From positions 1-14,182 of the forward strand of contig DLCS01000085.1 of NCBI GenBank assembly GCA_002480735.1: 14,182 bases of DNA, written 5' to 3'. Under the pieces are notes generated by a model that worked only from the letters and a program-made list of their open reading frames with translations, made no database searches and had not been told where the DNA came from. Made by a program: the position numbers and the translations under genes. Shown here piece after piece: positions 1 through 12,342 of this stretch (the first letter of the stretch is position 1; every line of letters starts with the position of its first letter). The DNA comes from Bacillaceae bacterium UBA7792 (lineage in GTDB: Bacteria; Bacillota; Bacilli; Bacillales; Cytobacillaceae).

Positions 1-734
1 AGCTAACGGGAGTGATCGCAGACCTCCATTTTTCACCGACAACGGAGTCTGCTGAGAATTTACGCCAAGAGAATAAGCAGGAAGAAAGCATCTTTATTAC
101 GGGGAATACGGCCATCGATGCCTTAAAAACAACGGTAAAAGAGGAGTATCATCACGAGATTTTATCAAAGCTCGGAGATGACCGACTGATCCTTCTTACT
201 GCCCATCGCCGTGAAAATTTTGGGGAACCCATGCGCAATATGTTCCGGGCAGTAAAGAGAATTGTCGAAGAACAAAAGGATGTCCAAGTCATTTACCCTG
301 TTCATTTGAACCCGGTCGTAAGGGAAATTGCGGATGAAATTCTTGGGGATGACCCGCGCATCCATCTCATTGAACCGCTTGATGTCATTGATTTTCATAA
401 TTTTGCTTCGAGAGCCTATCTCATCCTAACCGATTCGGGCGGGGTGCCGGAGGAGGCTCCATCCCTCGGTGTTCCTGTACTGGTTCTTCGTGATACAACC
501 GAACGCCCAGAAGGAATTGAGGCAGGCACGCTTAAGCTTGCTGGGGTCGAGGAAGAAACGATTTACCAACTTGCAACTGAGCTTTTAACTGACAAGGCAG
601 CCTATGAAAAAATGGCCAAAGCCGTCAATCCATATGGAGATGGAGAAGCTTCGCACAGAATTTGCGAGGCCATCCGTTACTACTTCAACCAGACTGCCGA
701 AAGACCTGAACCATATCATCCATTGAAAAACTGA
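1..734 (+). CDS. mnaA: UDP-N-acetylglucosamine 2-epimerase, C-terminal part (5' end outside window)
   Basis: This enzyme interconverts UDP-GlcNAc and UDP-ManNAc in the cytoplasm. In Bacillus the product feeds the linkage unit of wall teichoic acid. The reading frame is already open at the window edge (codon phase starts at base 3, reading LTGVIADLHFSPT), so about 244 residues of a family usually near 380 are visible. The family's HRREN motif (codons around bases 204-218) and the DSGGVPEEAPSLGVP segment followed by RDTTERPEG (around bases 435-515) are intact; in the family these regions contribute to the active site and UDP binding. No frameshift is visible. The TGA stop at 732-734 lies inside the left arm of a terminator. 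In several Bacillus genomes mnaA lies next to the atp operon, which fits this context. The identification is firm; only the N-terminus is missing. Confidence 0.95.
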   Translation, partial: LTGVIADLHFSPTTESAENLRQENKQEESIFITGNTAIDALKTTVKEEYHHEILSKLGDDRLILLTAHRRENFGEPMRNMFRAVKRIVEEQKDVQVIYPVHLNPVVREIADEILGDDPRIHLIEPLDVIDFHNFASRAYLILTDSGGVPEEAPSLGVPVLVLRDTTERPEGIEAGTLKLAGVEEETIYQLATELLTDKAAYEKMAKAVNPYGDGEASHRICEAIRYYFNQTAERPEPYHPLKN

Positions 735-756
735 CCCCATTTGTGGTCAGTTTTTT
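726..756 (+). terminator. Rho-independent terminator of mnaA, overlapping its stop codon
   Basis: CTGACC (731-736) pairs perfectly with GGTCAG (745-750) across an eight-base loop. It is followed by six T (751-756) and preceded by a run of five A (726-730) that could extend the stem. The TGA stop of mnaA is inside the left arm. Confidence 0.8.
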
Positions 757-766
757 GTGTGTTTCG

Positions 767-843
767 CAATCCCCCGCCTTGGTCCACGCACTTCCTGCTT
801 GGTCCAGTGCAATTTCCACCTGTCCCAGCCGTAATCCCCCGCC
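767..843. repeat. Two short imperfect direct-repeat pairs upstream of the protease gene
   Basis: CTTGGTCCA occurs at 778-786 and again at 798-806. GCAATCCCCCGCC (767-779) recurs as GTAATCCCCCGCC (831-843). This stretch is more C-rich than its surroundings. It lies in the 191-base gap between mnaA and the protease gene, where I could not find a convincing promoter. It may be a decayed repeat or a regulatory site; nothing in the sequence decides between them. Confidence 0.35.
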
Positions 844-925
844 GAACTAACGCAATCTATAAACTCAACCATGCATACAAAGACCGAAACAGGAACATTC
901 TAGTAAAAAAAAGAGGGTGTATACG

Positions 926-3139
926 TTGAAAAGACTAGTCATCATGCTCATTATGTTTCTTTTTCCACTGTCAACTCACGCTCAAAGCCTCCACCATCCT
1001 CCTCTCCCAGAGGAATCTCCACAAGCCAAAAGAGTTGCTATTGTGACCATCGCTAACAATTTTACCGAACAGGATATCCAGAAAATCCTTGAACCATACC
1101 AGGATATCGAGCTGAGATATACATACAAGCATGCCCTGAACGGTTTTTCTGTAAAAGGGACCCTCTCCTCTCTAGCAAAGCTGGCGAAATCAAATCATGT
1201 CGAGCTTGTCTCTCAGGTCCAAACCTATAAAACCCAACAGGAAGAAAACATCCGAATCATCGGCGGGGATGCGGTGAGAGGAATATACGATCAAACGAAT
1301 CATCGACTGACGGGAAAAGGAATTACAGTAGGGGTGATTGATACAGGGATTGACTATCGCCATCAGGATTTGAGAAGAAACTATGAGGGTGGGCATGATC
1401 TGGTGGATCAAGACGCAGATCCAATGGAATCAGAAGGCCCAGACGGTCCGATCACTCTGCACGGTACCCATGTTGCGGGGATCATTGCGGCAAATGGAAA
1501 AATCAATGGGGTAGCTCCAGATGCCAAGGTGATTGCCTATCGAGCGCTCGGTCCTGGGGGAGCAGGGACAACCGAACAGGTCCTAGCGGCGATTGAACAA
1601 GCGATTAAAGATAAAGTCGATGTTCTGAATTTGTCCCTTGGCAATAGCATTAATGGACCCGATCTCCCGATTAGTCTTGCCCTGAATAAGGCGGCAGAAG
1701 AAGGTATTATTCCTGTCACCTCGTCAGGTAATTCAGGTCCAAATATGTGGACCGTTGGCTCTCCTGGAACAGCCGCAAAGGCCATTTCTGTTGGAGCTTC
1801 CACTCCACCCATGAAAATCCCTTATCTTTCGGTTGTAGGACTTTCAGAAAAAATTAGACTTGAGCCGATGCAGGGCTCACACGAATGGAAGCTTGATCGC
1901 TCCTATGAAGTCGTAGACGGAGGATTAGGCAAACCAAAAGAGCTTACCAACGTCAAAGGGAAAATCGCCCTTATCAAGCGGGGGAAAATCACTTTTACCG
2001 AAAAAGCCAACAACGCACTGCGGGCGGGGGCAGTTGCTGTGATTATTTATAATCATATTTCTGGGAGCTTTATTGGAAATCTTGAGGGAGAGGTAGATTT
2101 GCCCGTCTCTACAATTTCTAAGGAAGAAGGCAAGAAATTGAAGCAGCTCACTGAAAAGGGAGAGGCAGAAGCCCGTATTCATATAATAGAAGAGAAGGAT
2201 TTATTGGCTGATTTCAGCTCACGTGGACCAGTGACCTCCACCTGGGATATCAAACCGGATGTCGTCGCACCAGGTGTAGCGATTACGAGCACGATTCCTG
2301 GCGGTTACTTGGCCCTTCAAGGAACAAGCATGGCCGCTCCGCATGTCGCAGGTGCAAGTGCCCTCATCAAGCAAGCGCATCCGGATTGGTCACCCGAACA
2401 AATTAAGGCAGCTTTAATGAATACAGCGAAACCAATTTCTGATCAAAAAGGAAATCCATATCGAACCTATGAACAGGGTGCGGGTAGAATTCAAGTAGAA
2501 GCGGCCATTAAGACGCAATCCCTTGTTATGCCTGGTTCCCTGCAATTTGGTAAGTTCAAGCTAGCTGAAGAGCCCCATTCCCATACACAGTACGTAACGG
2601 TGGAGAACGTCAGTGATAAGGTGCAAGTCTATTCCTTTGCCATACCCAAGAATGAAATTGGAATCCAGTGGGAAATGCCTTTTTCTTTTACTCTGAAGCC
2701 AAATGAAAAAAAGAGGGTGGCCATCAAAATGATGGTGGACCCAAAAGCCTTTAAGAAAAAAATCCATGATGGCACCATAGAATTGCAGGCAGGGTCTCAA
2801 ACTTTCAGAATTCCTTACTTATATGTTTTAGAAGAGCCCAATTATCCAAGGGTTATGGGATTTGATTTTGGCGCTGGGGATGAACAAGGAACGTATCAGT
2901 ATGAGGTTTACTTACCTGGAGGCGCCGAGGAATTTGGGATCGCCCTTTTTGATCCTGACTCCTTTCAGTTTGTTGGCTTTCTCGATACAAAAAGAAAGGT
3001 TGGAAAAGGACTTCTAAAGGAGACGATTGATAGAGAACGTCTTCCGGAAAGCGGCCTATATATCGCCAAAGTCTTTGCAAAGCGATCTGGAAAAGAGGAT
3101 ATGATCGAAACTCCCCTGTATATAGAAGAGATAGAATGA
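926..3139 (+). CDS. Secreted subtilisin-like serine protease, Vpr type (S8 family)
   Basis: This is a predicted extracellular endopeptidase of 737 residues. TTG 926 is the preferred start because GAGGGTG lies six bases upstream; GTG 917 overlaps that site. The N-terminus reads MKRL followed by a hydrophobic stretch and STHAQS, a signal peptide likely cut after THA near residue 20. Residues about 36-102 resemble an I9 propeptide inhibitor. The S8 catalytic domain shows Asp139 (VIDTG), His179 (HGTHVAG), the oxyanion Asn269 (SSGNSGPN) and Ser468 (GTSMAAPHVAG), all intact. A protease-associated domain (about 332-405) is inserted between Asn and Ser, as in B. subtilis Vpr. Residues after about 530 form a beta-rich C-terminal domain. 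There is no LPXTG or S-layer anchor, so the product is probably released. Vpr of B. subtilis is somewhat longer (806 residues). It appears monocistronic; no clear terminator follows. Its substrate cannot be read from sequence. Confidence 0.93.
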   Translation: MKRLVIMLIMFLFPLSTHAQSLHHPPLPEESPQAKRVAIVTIANNFTEQDIQKILEPYQDIELRYTYKHALNGFSVKGTLSSLAKLAKSNHVELVSQVQTYKTQQEENIRIIGGDAVRGIYDQTNHRLTGKGITVGVIDTGIDYRHQDLRRNYEGGHDLVDQDADPMESEGPDGPITLHGTHVAGIIAANGKINGVAPDAKVIAYRALGPGGAGTTEQVLAAIEQAIKDKVDVLNLSLGNSINGPDLPISLALNKAAEEGIIPVTSSGNSGPNMWTVGSPGTAAKAISVGASTPPMKIPYLSVVGLSEKIRLEPMQGSHEWKLDRSYEVVDGGLGKPKELTNVKGKIALIKRGKITFTEKANNALRAGAVAVIIYNHISGSFIGNLEGEVDLPVSTISKEEGKKLKQLTEKGEAEARIHIIEEKDLLADFSSRGPVTSTWDIKPDVVAPGVAITSTIPGGYLALQGTSMAAPHVAGASALIKQAHPDWSPEQIKAALMNTAKPISDQKGNPYRTYEQGAGRIQVEAAIKTQSLVMPGSLQFGKFKLAEEPHSHTQYVTVENVSDKVQVYSFAIPKNEIGIQWEMPFSFTLKPNEKKRVAIKMMVDPKAFKKKIHDGTIELQAGSQTFRIPYLYVLEEPNYPRVMGFDFGAGDEQGTYQYEVYLPGGAEEFGIALFDPDSFQFVGFLDTKRKVGKGLLKETIDRERLPESGLYIAKVFAKRSGKEDMIETPLYIEEIE

Positions 3140-3249
3140 AAAGATCCGTACGAGTTTCATAAAAAATAGCAAAAAAATCTAAAAGAAAATTCTGAGAACA
3201 ATACAAAAAAATAAATCAAGAAGGCTGGAAAAATAATTTTCGAATATTG

Positions 3250-3265
3250 TGTGAACATATTCAAT
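3250..3265. promoter_or_regulatory. FNR/CRP-like box, distal copy
   Basis: The sequence TGTGA-N6-TCAAT matches the left half exactly and three of five bases in the right half of the Bacillus FNR consensus TGTGA-N6-TCACT/A. It starts 31 bases, about three helical turns, upstream of the better proximal copy. It is a prediction from pattern only. Confidence 0.35.
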
Positions 3266-3280
3266 TCTGGTGCTTGTTTG

Positions 3281-3296
3281 TGTGAGCTTTTTCACT
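3281..3296. promoter_or_regulatory. FNR/CRP-like box, proximal copy
   Basis: TGTGA-N6-TCACT matches the FNR/CRP-family site on both half sites with the right spacing. It sits nine bases upstream of the -35 element, centred about 52 bases before the predicted transcription start. This position could serve activation or repression. The bound protein is unknown; FNR, ArcR or another CRP-family regulator would fit. Confidence 0.5.
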
Positions 3297-3305
3297 ACAA
3301 ACGCA

Positions 3306-3334
3306 TTGACATAAAAATGTCCCTATTGTATGCT
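3306..3334 (+). promoter_or_regulatory. Sigma-A promoter of the atp operon
   Basis: A perfect -35 TTGACA (3306-3311) is followed by a 17-base spacer and a -10 TATGCT (3329-3334, four of six consensus bases). Transcription should start near 3341, giving a leader of about 120 nt before atpZ. It is the best promoter between the protease gene and atpZ. Confidence 0.75.
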
Positions 3335-3357
3335 TACAAAGGGTAAGAATGATAGGG
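3321..3357. promoter_or_regulatory. Nested inverted repeats over the atp -10 and start site
   Basis: CCCTAT (3321-3326) is matched by ATAGGG (3352-3357), and inside it CTTAC (3333-3337) is matched by GTAAG (3343-3347). The two dyads are almost concentric (centres 3339 and 3340) and cover the -10 and the predicted start. This is the geometry of a repressor operator, though part could also fold in the nascent RNA. No regulator can be named. Confidence 0.45.
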
Positions 3358-3462
3358 TTTTCAACATCGTCATAGAACTTACCTTTTTGCTTGATTTTTT
3401 TTGGGAAATTGTTCTTTTCTCAGCCTTCTTACCATTCTCTTAAAGAGAGGATGCGTTCTAAT

Positions 3463-3684
3463 ATGAAACAAAAAAACCGCCACCCATTGCGAGCTTACGG
3501 CTTAATGTCCGCGATTCTTTCTCAATTAGTAGGGTCTGTATTGATTGGTATCTTCGTAGGAAGATGGCTCGATCGTCAATTCAGTACAGAACCATTATTC
3601 TTAATAATTGGATTATTGTTAGGACTAGCTGCAGGTGTGTACGCGATGCTGCGTTTAGTCCAACATTTCTATTCAGGAGAATAA
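3463..3684 (+). CDS. atpZ: AtpZ/AtpI-family small membrane protein, first gene of the atp operon
   Basis: This is a 73-residue membrane protein of the AtpZ/AtpI family, encoded just ahead of atpI in many Firmicutes. In Bacillus pseudofirmus AtpZ has been linked to divalent cation transport and to support of the ATP synthase; its role here is inferred. Two transmembrane helices are evident (about residues 12-33 and 43-65), separated by a short loop containing GRWLDRQF. The C-terminus RLVQHFYSGE is typical. ATG 3463 is chosen because AGAGAGG (3444-3450) lies 12 bases upstream and because family members start close to this point. ATG 3451, in frame, abuts that site and is too close. The frame continues open upstream to 3391 but has no ribosome binding site there. 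The stop is followed six bases later by atpI. Confidence 0.82.
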   Translation: MKQKNRHPLRAYGLMSAILSQLVGSVLIGIFVGRWLDRQFSTEPLFLIIGLLLGLAAGVYAMLRLVQHFYSGE

Positions 3685-3690
3685 TCAAAT

Positions 3691-4065
3691 ATGCCGGATG
3701 TTAGAACAATTTTTCAACAGCATCAACGATACATATTTTTTTTGCTTTCATTTTATGTTCTTGGCTGGGGTTTTACTTCATATAAAACTATATTTCTGGG
3801 ACTCGTTCTCGGAACTGCGCTCGGCTTGTTTAATATGTGGTTGCTTGCCAGAAAAGTAGACAGGTTTGGAGATGCGGTTATCAGAGGAGAGAAGGTTCGT
3901 TCTCTCGGAATGATTTCAAGAATGGCAACGGCTATTTTAGCAGTGGTGATTGCCCTTGAATATTCTAATCTGTTTCATCTGTACAGTGTGATTTTGGGAT
4001 TAATGACACCATATTTTGTCATTATGATAAATTTTTTTAAGCAAGCTTTTCATTTACATAAATAG
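3691..4065 (+). CDS. atpI: ATP synthase subunit I (AtpI)
   Basis: This is a 124-residue integral membrane protein of the ATP-synt_I family. AtpI is not part of the mature synthase; in other bacteria it assists assembly of the c-ring. Four hydrophobic helices can be seen, roughly at residues 14-30, 33-52, 72-90 and 96-116, with a basic loop (ARKVDRFGDAVIRGEKVR) between the second and third. The start is ATG 3691 with CAGGAGA (3674-3680) ten bases upstream, inside the end of atpZ. The stop TAG lies 21 bases before atpB. Length and position between atpZ and atpB are as expected for Bacillus. Sequence conservation in this family is weak, so the call rests largely on topology and context. Confidence 0.87.
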   Translation: MPDVRTIFQQHQRYIFFLLSFYVLGWGFTSYKTIFLGLVLGTALGLFNMWLLARKVDRFGDAVIRGEKVRSLGMISRMATAILAVVIALEYSNLFHLYSVILGLMTPYFVIMINFFKQAFHLHK

Positions 4066-5183
<1,118 letters not shown>

Positions 5184-5184
<1 letters not shown>

Positions 5185-5203
5185 GCGCTGGAGCTAGACA
5201 ATA
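5184..5203 (-). repeat. Truncated end of an interspersed repeat element, inverted
   Basis: Read on the minus strand, this reads TATTGTCTAGCTCCAGCGCC. It closely matches the left ends of the units between atpG and atpD (for example GATTGTCTAGCTACGGCGCC at 9026-9045). It begins on the last base of the atpE stop codon, in the opposite orientation to the full element. It is most likely a remnant or solo end. Confidence 0.65.
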
Positions 5204-5211
5204 GTAACAAA

Positions 5212-5246
5212 AATGGCGAAGATCATTCATGTGTAGCTTCGCCATT
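5212..5246 (+). other. Intercistronic hairpin between atpE and atpF
   Basis: AATGGCGAAG (5212-5221) and CTTCGCCATT (5237-5246) form a perfect 10-bp inverted repeat with a 15-base loop. The following bases are only moderately T-rich (CCTTTATGTTCTTTT), so it is a poor terminator, and essential genes lie downstream. It more likely protects the 3' end of an atpE transcript or acts as a partial attenuator. Confidence 0.6.
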
Positions 5247-5300
5247 CCTTTATGTTCTTTTGGCAAAATATTAATTTTTTCTAAATGAAATGTTTACTAA

Positions 5301-6412
<1,112 letters not shown>

Positions 6413-6420
6413 GTTCGTAG

Positions 6421-7944
<1,524 letters not shown>

Positions 7945-7955
7945 GGTCTAACTTT

Positions 7956-8017
7956 AAGGAGGGCAAAAGCCAATTAAAGACAGAGAACGTCGTTTTCTTC
8001 TACATTGGCTTTTAGCC
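7956..8017 (+). other. Orphan Shine-Dalgarno and 13-bp hairpin between atpA and atpG
   Basis: AAGGAGGG (7956-7963) is a near-perfect ribosome binding site, but no ATG, GTG or TTG follows at usable distance; atpG starts 88 bases later with its own site. Overlapping it, GGC-AAAAGCCAAT (7962-7974) pairs with ATTGGCTTTT-a-GCC (8004-8017), 13 bp with one bulged A. The hairpin could hide the orphan site. There is no U-tract, so it is not a terminator. Confidence 0.6.
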
Positions 8018-8050
8018 TTAACAATCTTTGAAAAGGGTGGTGAGAAGTAA

Positions 8051-8908
<858 letters not shown>

Positions 8909-8924
8909 TACTTATAAAATAGTA

Positions 8925-8949
8925 CAGATAAATAGGCTAGAATTATCTG
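8925..8949 (+). other. Hairpin just after atpG
   Basis: CAGATAA (8925-8931) and TTATCTG (8943-8949) form a perfect 7-bp stem with an 11-base loop, 16 bases after the atpG stop and directly before the repeat element. No T-run follows. It may help protect the 3' end of upstream mRNA or mark the edge of the inserted repeat. Confidence 0.45.
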
Positions 8950-8953
8950 GCTT

Positions 8954-10599
<1,646 letters not shown>

Positions 10600-10609
10600 A
10601 GGAGGGTAA

Positions 10610-11014
<405 letters not shown>

Positions 11015-11022
11015 CCAATCCA

Positions 11023-11059
11023 AACACCTTTCAGTTATAGAACTGAGAGGTGTTTTTTT
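11023..11059 (+). terminator. Rho-independent terminator of the atp operon
   Basis: AACACCTTTCAGTT (11023-11036) pairs with AACTGAGAGGTGTT (11041-11054), 14 bp with a single T-G wobble and loop ATAG, followed by a T-run to 11059. This is the strongest terminator in the window and marks the end of the atp transcript. Confidence 0.95.
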
Positions 11060-11209
11060 GTCTACTTTTGTCGGTTCGTGCCTAAACAAGCCATTGTTCT
11101 TGGTTATTCGAGTAACAGCGAAGAGGGATGCCAACCGATGAATTATTCATATATGTGCAATATGCCTGTTCAGAGGGAAAATAATAATTTGTTAAAATGT
11201 GAACATTTA

Positions 11210-11237
11210 TTGACATTTCTCACATACAAAATATATG
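11210..11237 (+). promoter_or_regulatory. Possible distal nuo promoter
   Basis: A perfect TTGACA (11210-11215) is followed, after 16 bases, by TATATG (11232-11237), a four-of-six -10. If used, it would give a leader of over 200 nt to nuoA. The -35 lies inside the ATGTGA/TCACAT dyad. It is weaker than the proximal promoter. Confidence 0.35.
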
Positions 11238-11374
11238 GAATAAGATTTAATGGATTATAATGGTTGTTAGTTTGAAGGGGGTTGTTAAATATTGGGTCTA
11301 ATTTGGCGGGATTTGCATTAAAAATGAATAAGGAAGGGTTTCAAGATTCATAGCTTAAATGTGTCTAACCTTTG

Positions 11375-11403
11375 TCGACACAACTTTGTAACAATGTTAT
11401 AAT
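11375..11403 (+). promoter_or_regulatory. Proximal nuo promoter with extended -10
   Basis: TCGACA (11375-11380, five of six) is separated by 17 bases from a perfect TATAAT (11398-11403), with an extended -10 TG at 11395-11396. Transcription should begin near 11410, about 52 nt before the nuoA start. This is a strong sigma-A promoter by sequence. Confidence 0.8.
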
Positions 11404-11418
11404 GAATTCGGTTACAAA
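11385..11418. promoter_or_regulatory. Dyad spanning the nuo -10 and start site
   Basis: TTTGTAAC (11385-11392) and GTTACAAA (11411-11418) form a perfect 8-bp inverted repeat with an 18-base gap that encloses the -10 and predicted start. Overlapping it, TAACAATGTTA (11389-11399) is itself a palindrome about its central A and covers the extended -10 TG. Such placement suggests a repressor operator. The protein is unknown. Confidence 0.5.
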
Positions 11419-11461
11419 ATATAAGATTTAGAAAAGTTATACGACTTTGGAGGGAAGGGGT

Positions 11462-11836
11462 ATGGAGCTTTTAAACTTATATCAGAATAACTATCTGATC
11501 GTGGTAGTGTTTCTATGTCTTGGGGTAATATTACCGGTTGTGGCGCTTACTTTAGCTAAATTGCTACGTCCGAAGCTTCCATCGGAAGCAAAGGCTACTA
11601 CTTATGAAAGCGGTAACGATCCTTTTGGTGACTCAATTGTTCAGTTCAACGTCCGCTATTATCTTTTTGCCCTATTATTTGTGATTTTTGATGTAGAAAC
11701 GGTGTTTTTATATCCATGGGCAGTAGCCTATGATAAGCTTGGGATTTTTGCTTTAATCGAAATGTTTATTTTCGTATTCATGCTTCTCATTGGTCTTGTG
11801 TATGCATGGAAGAAGAAGGTGTTAAAATGGATTTAA
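11462..11836 (+). CDS. nuoA: NADH-quinone oxidoreductase (complex I) subunit A
   Basis: NuoA is a small membrane subunit of complex I near the quinone site. The 124-residue product has three transmembrane helices (about 10-33, 65-85, 94-115) and the family block YESGNDPFG then [19 protein letters not shown], with Asp77 and Glu79 matching the conserved acidic pair of E. coli NuoA (Asp79, Glu81). ATG 11462 is chosen because GGAGGG (11448-11453) lies eight bases upstream; an in-frame TTG at 11447 overlaps that site. The 3' end overlaps nuoB by ten bases, indicating translational coupling. It is the first gene of the nuo operon, with its own promoter 50-90 bases upstream. Confidence 0.96.
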   Translation: MELLNLYQNNYLIVVVFLCLGVILPVVALTLAKLLRPKLPSEAKATTYESGNDPFGDSIVQFNVRYYLFALLFVIFDVETVFLYPWAVAYDKLGIFALIEMFIFVFMLLIGLVYAWKKKVLKWI

Positions 11837-12339
11837 AATTAGAGAACATTTCACCAGAAGAGATGGCAGAGGTAGAGAGATCGGTGTTAATGGCCTCACT
11901 CGATCAAATAAAAGCATGGGCTCGGAGCAATTCATTGTGGCCAATGACATTCGGGCTTGCTTGTTGTGCCATCGAAATGATGGCTTCGAGTAGTGCGCAT
12001 TATGATTTAGACCGTTATGGAACCTTCTATCGTAACTCACCGCGTCAATCAGATGTCATGATTGTCTCTGGGACGGTTACAAAGAAAATGGCGCCGATCC
12101 TTAGACGCTTATACGATCAAATGGCTGAGCCGAAATGGGTGATCGCTATGGGTTCCTGTGCAACTGCAGGAGGACCGTATGTGAAGTCTTACTCGGTCGT
12201 CAAAGGGGTAGACCAAATCGTTCCTGTTGATGTCTATATTCCGGGCTGTCCACCGAACCCAGCTGCGTTAATCTATGGAATCAATAAATTGAAAGAAAAA
12301 ATCCGTTACGAGGCGAAAACTGGGAAGAAGGTGATCTAA
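11827..12339 (+). CDS. nuoB: Complex I subunit B, carrier of iron-sulfur cluster N2
   Basis: NuoB holds the terminal [4Fe-4S] cluster N2 that passes electrons to quinone. In the 170-residue product the four cluster ligands are visible: adjacent Cys46-Cys47 in GLACCAIE, Cys111 in MGSCATAGG and Cys141 in [11 protein letters not shown] 11827 is preferred; AGAAGGTG (about 11813-11820) lies about six bases upstream, whereas ATG 11806 in the same frame adds seven residues and has no good site. The start lies within nuoA. The stop is followed three bases later by nuoC, so the genes are tightly coupled. It appears intact. Confidence 0.96.
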   Translation: MDLKLENISPEEMAEVERSVLMASLDQIKAWARSNSLWPMTFGLACCAIEMMASSSAHYDLDRYGTFYRNSPRQSDVMIVSGTVTKKMAPILRRLYDQMAEPKWVIAMGSCATAGGPYVKSYSVVKGVDQIVPVDVYIPGCPPNPAALIYGINKLKEKIRYEAKTGKKVI

Positions 12340-12342
12340 TCG

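Larger units (their letters stand above)
3140..3462 (+). other. Control region and 5' leader of the atp operon
   Basis: This 323-base gap contains, in order: an A-rich stretch with no convincing terminator for the protease gene, two FNR/CRP-like boxes, a sigma-A promoter, a nested dyad over the start site, and a leader of roughly 120 nt. The leader ends in a small hairpin, TCTCT (3436-3440) with AGAGA (3444-3448), that overlaps the atpZ ribosome binding site. I see no additional gene in it. Confidence 0.7.
11060..11461 (+). other. Control region between the atp terminator and nuoA
   Basis: This 402-base AT-rich gap holds a weak distal promoter near 11210, a good proximal promoter at 11375-11403, a dyad over that promoter, and the nuoA ribosome binding site. 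ATGTGA (11197-11202) and TCACAT (11220-11225) form a perfect inverted repeat around the distal -35, and TTGTTAA at 11189 resembles half of a Rex box. I see no convincing gene; only open frames under 25 codons with unsuitable starts. Confidence 0.6.

Noticed and set aside
741..929. 62-codon frame between mnaA and the protease
   Set aside because: It begins inside the terminator, lacks a binding site and shows no protein-like composition.
2853..3206. 117-codon minus-strand frame over the protease 3' end
   Set aside because: It is antisense to a clear coding gene with no binding site or recognisable domain.
3140..3245. Terminator for the protease gene in the A-rich stretch
   Set aside because: Only very short stems (for example GAAAA/TTTTC) without a following T-run were found.
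5212..5262. Operon-splitting terminator after atpE
   Set aside because: The stem is good, but the following T content is poor and essential genes downstream show no promoter, so I list it as a processing or stability hairpin.
11282..11353. 23-codon frame before nuoA with a nearby AAGGGGG
   Set aside because: The TTG start touches the putative binding site with no spacing, and the frame is short enough to occur by chance.
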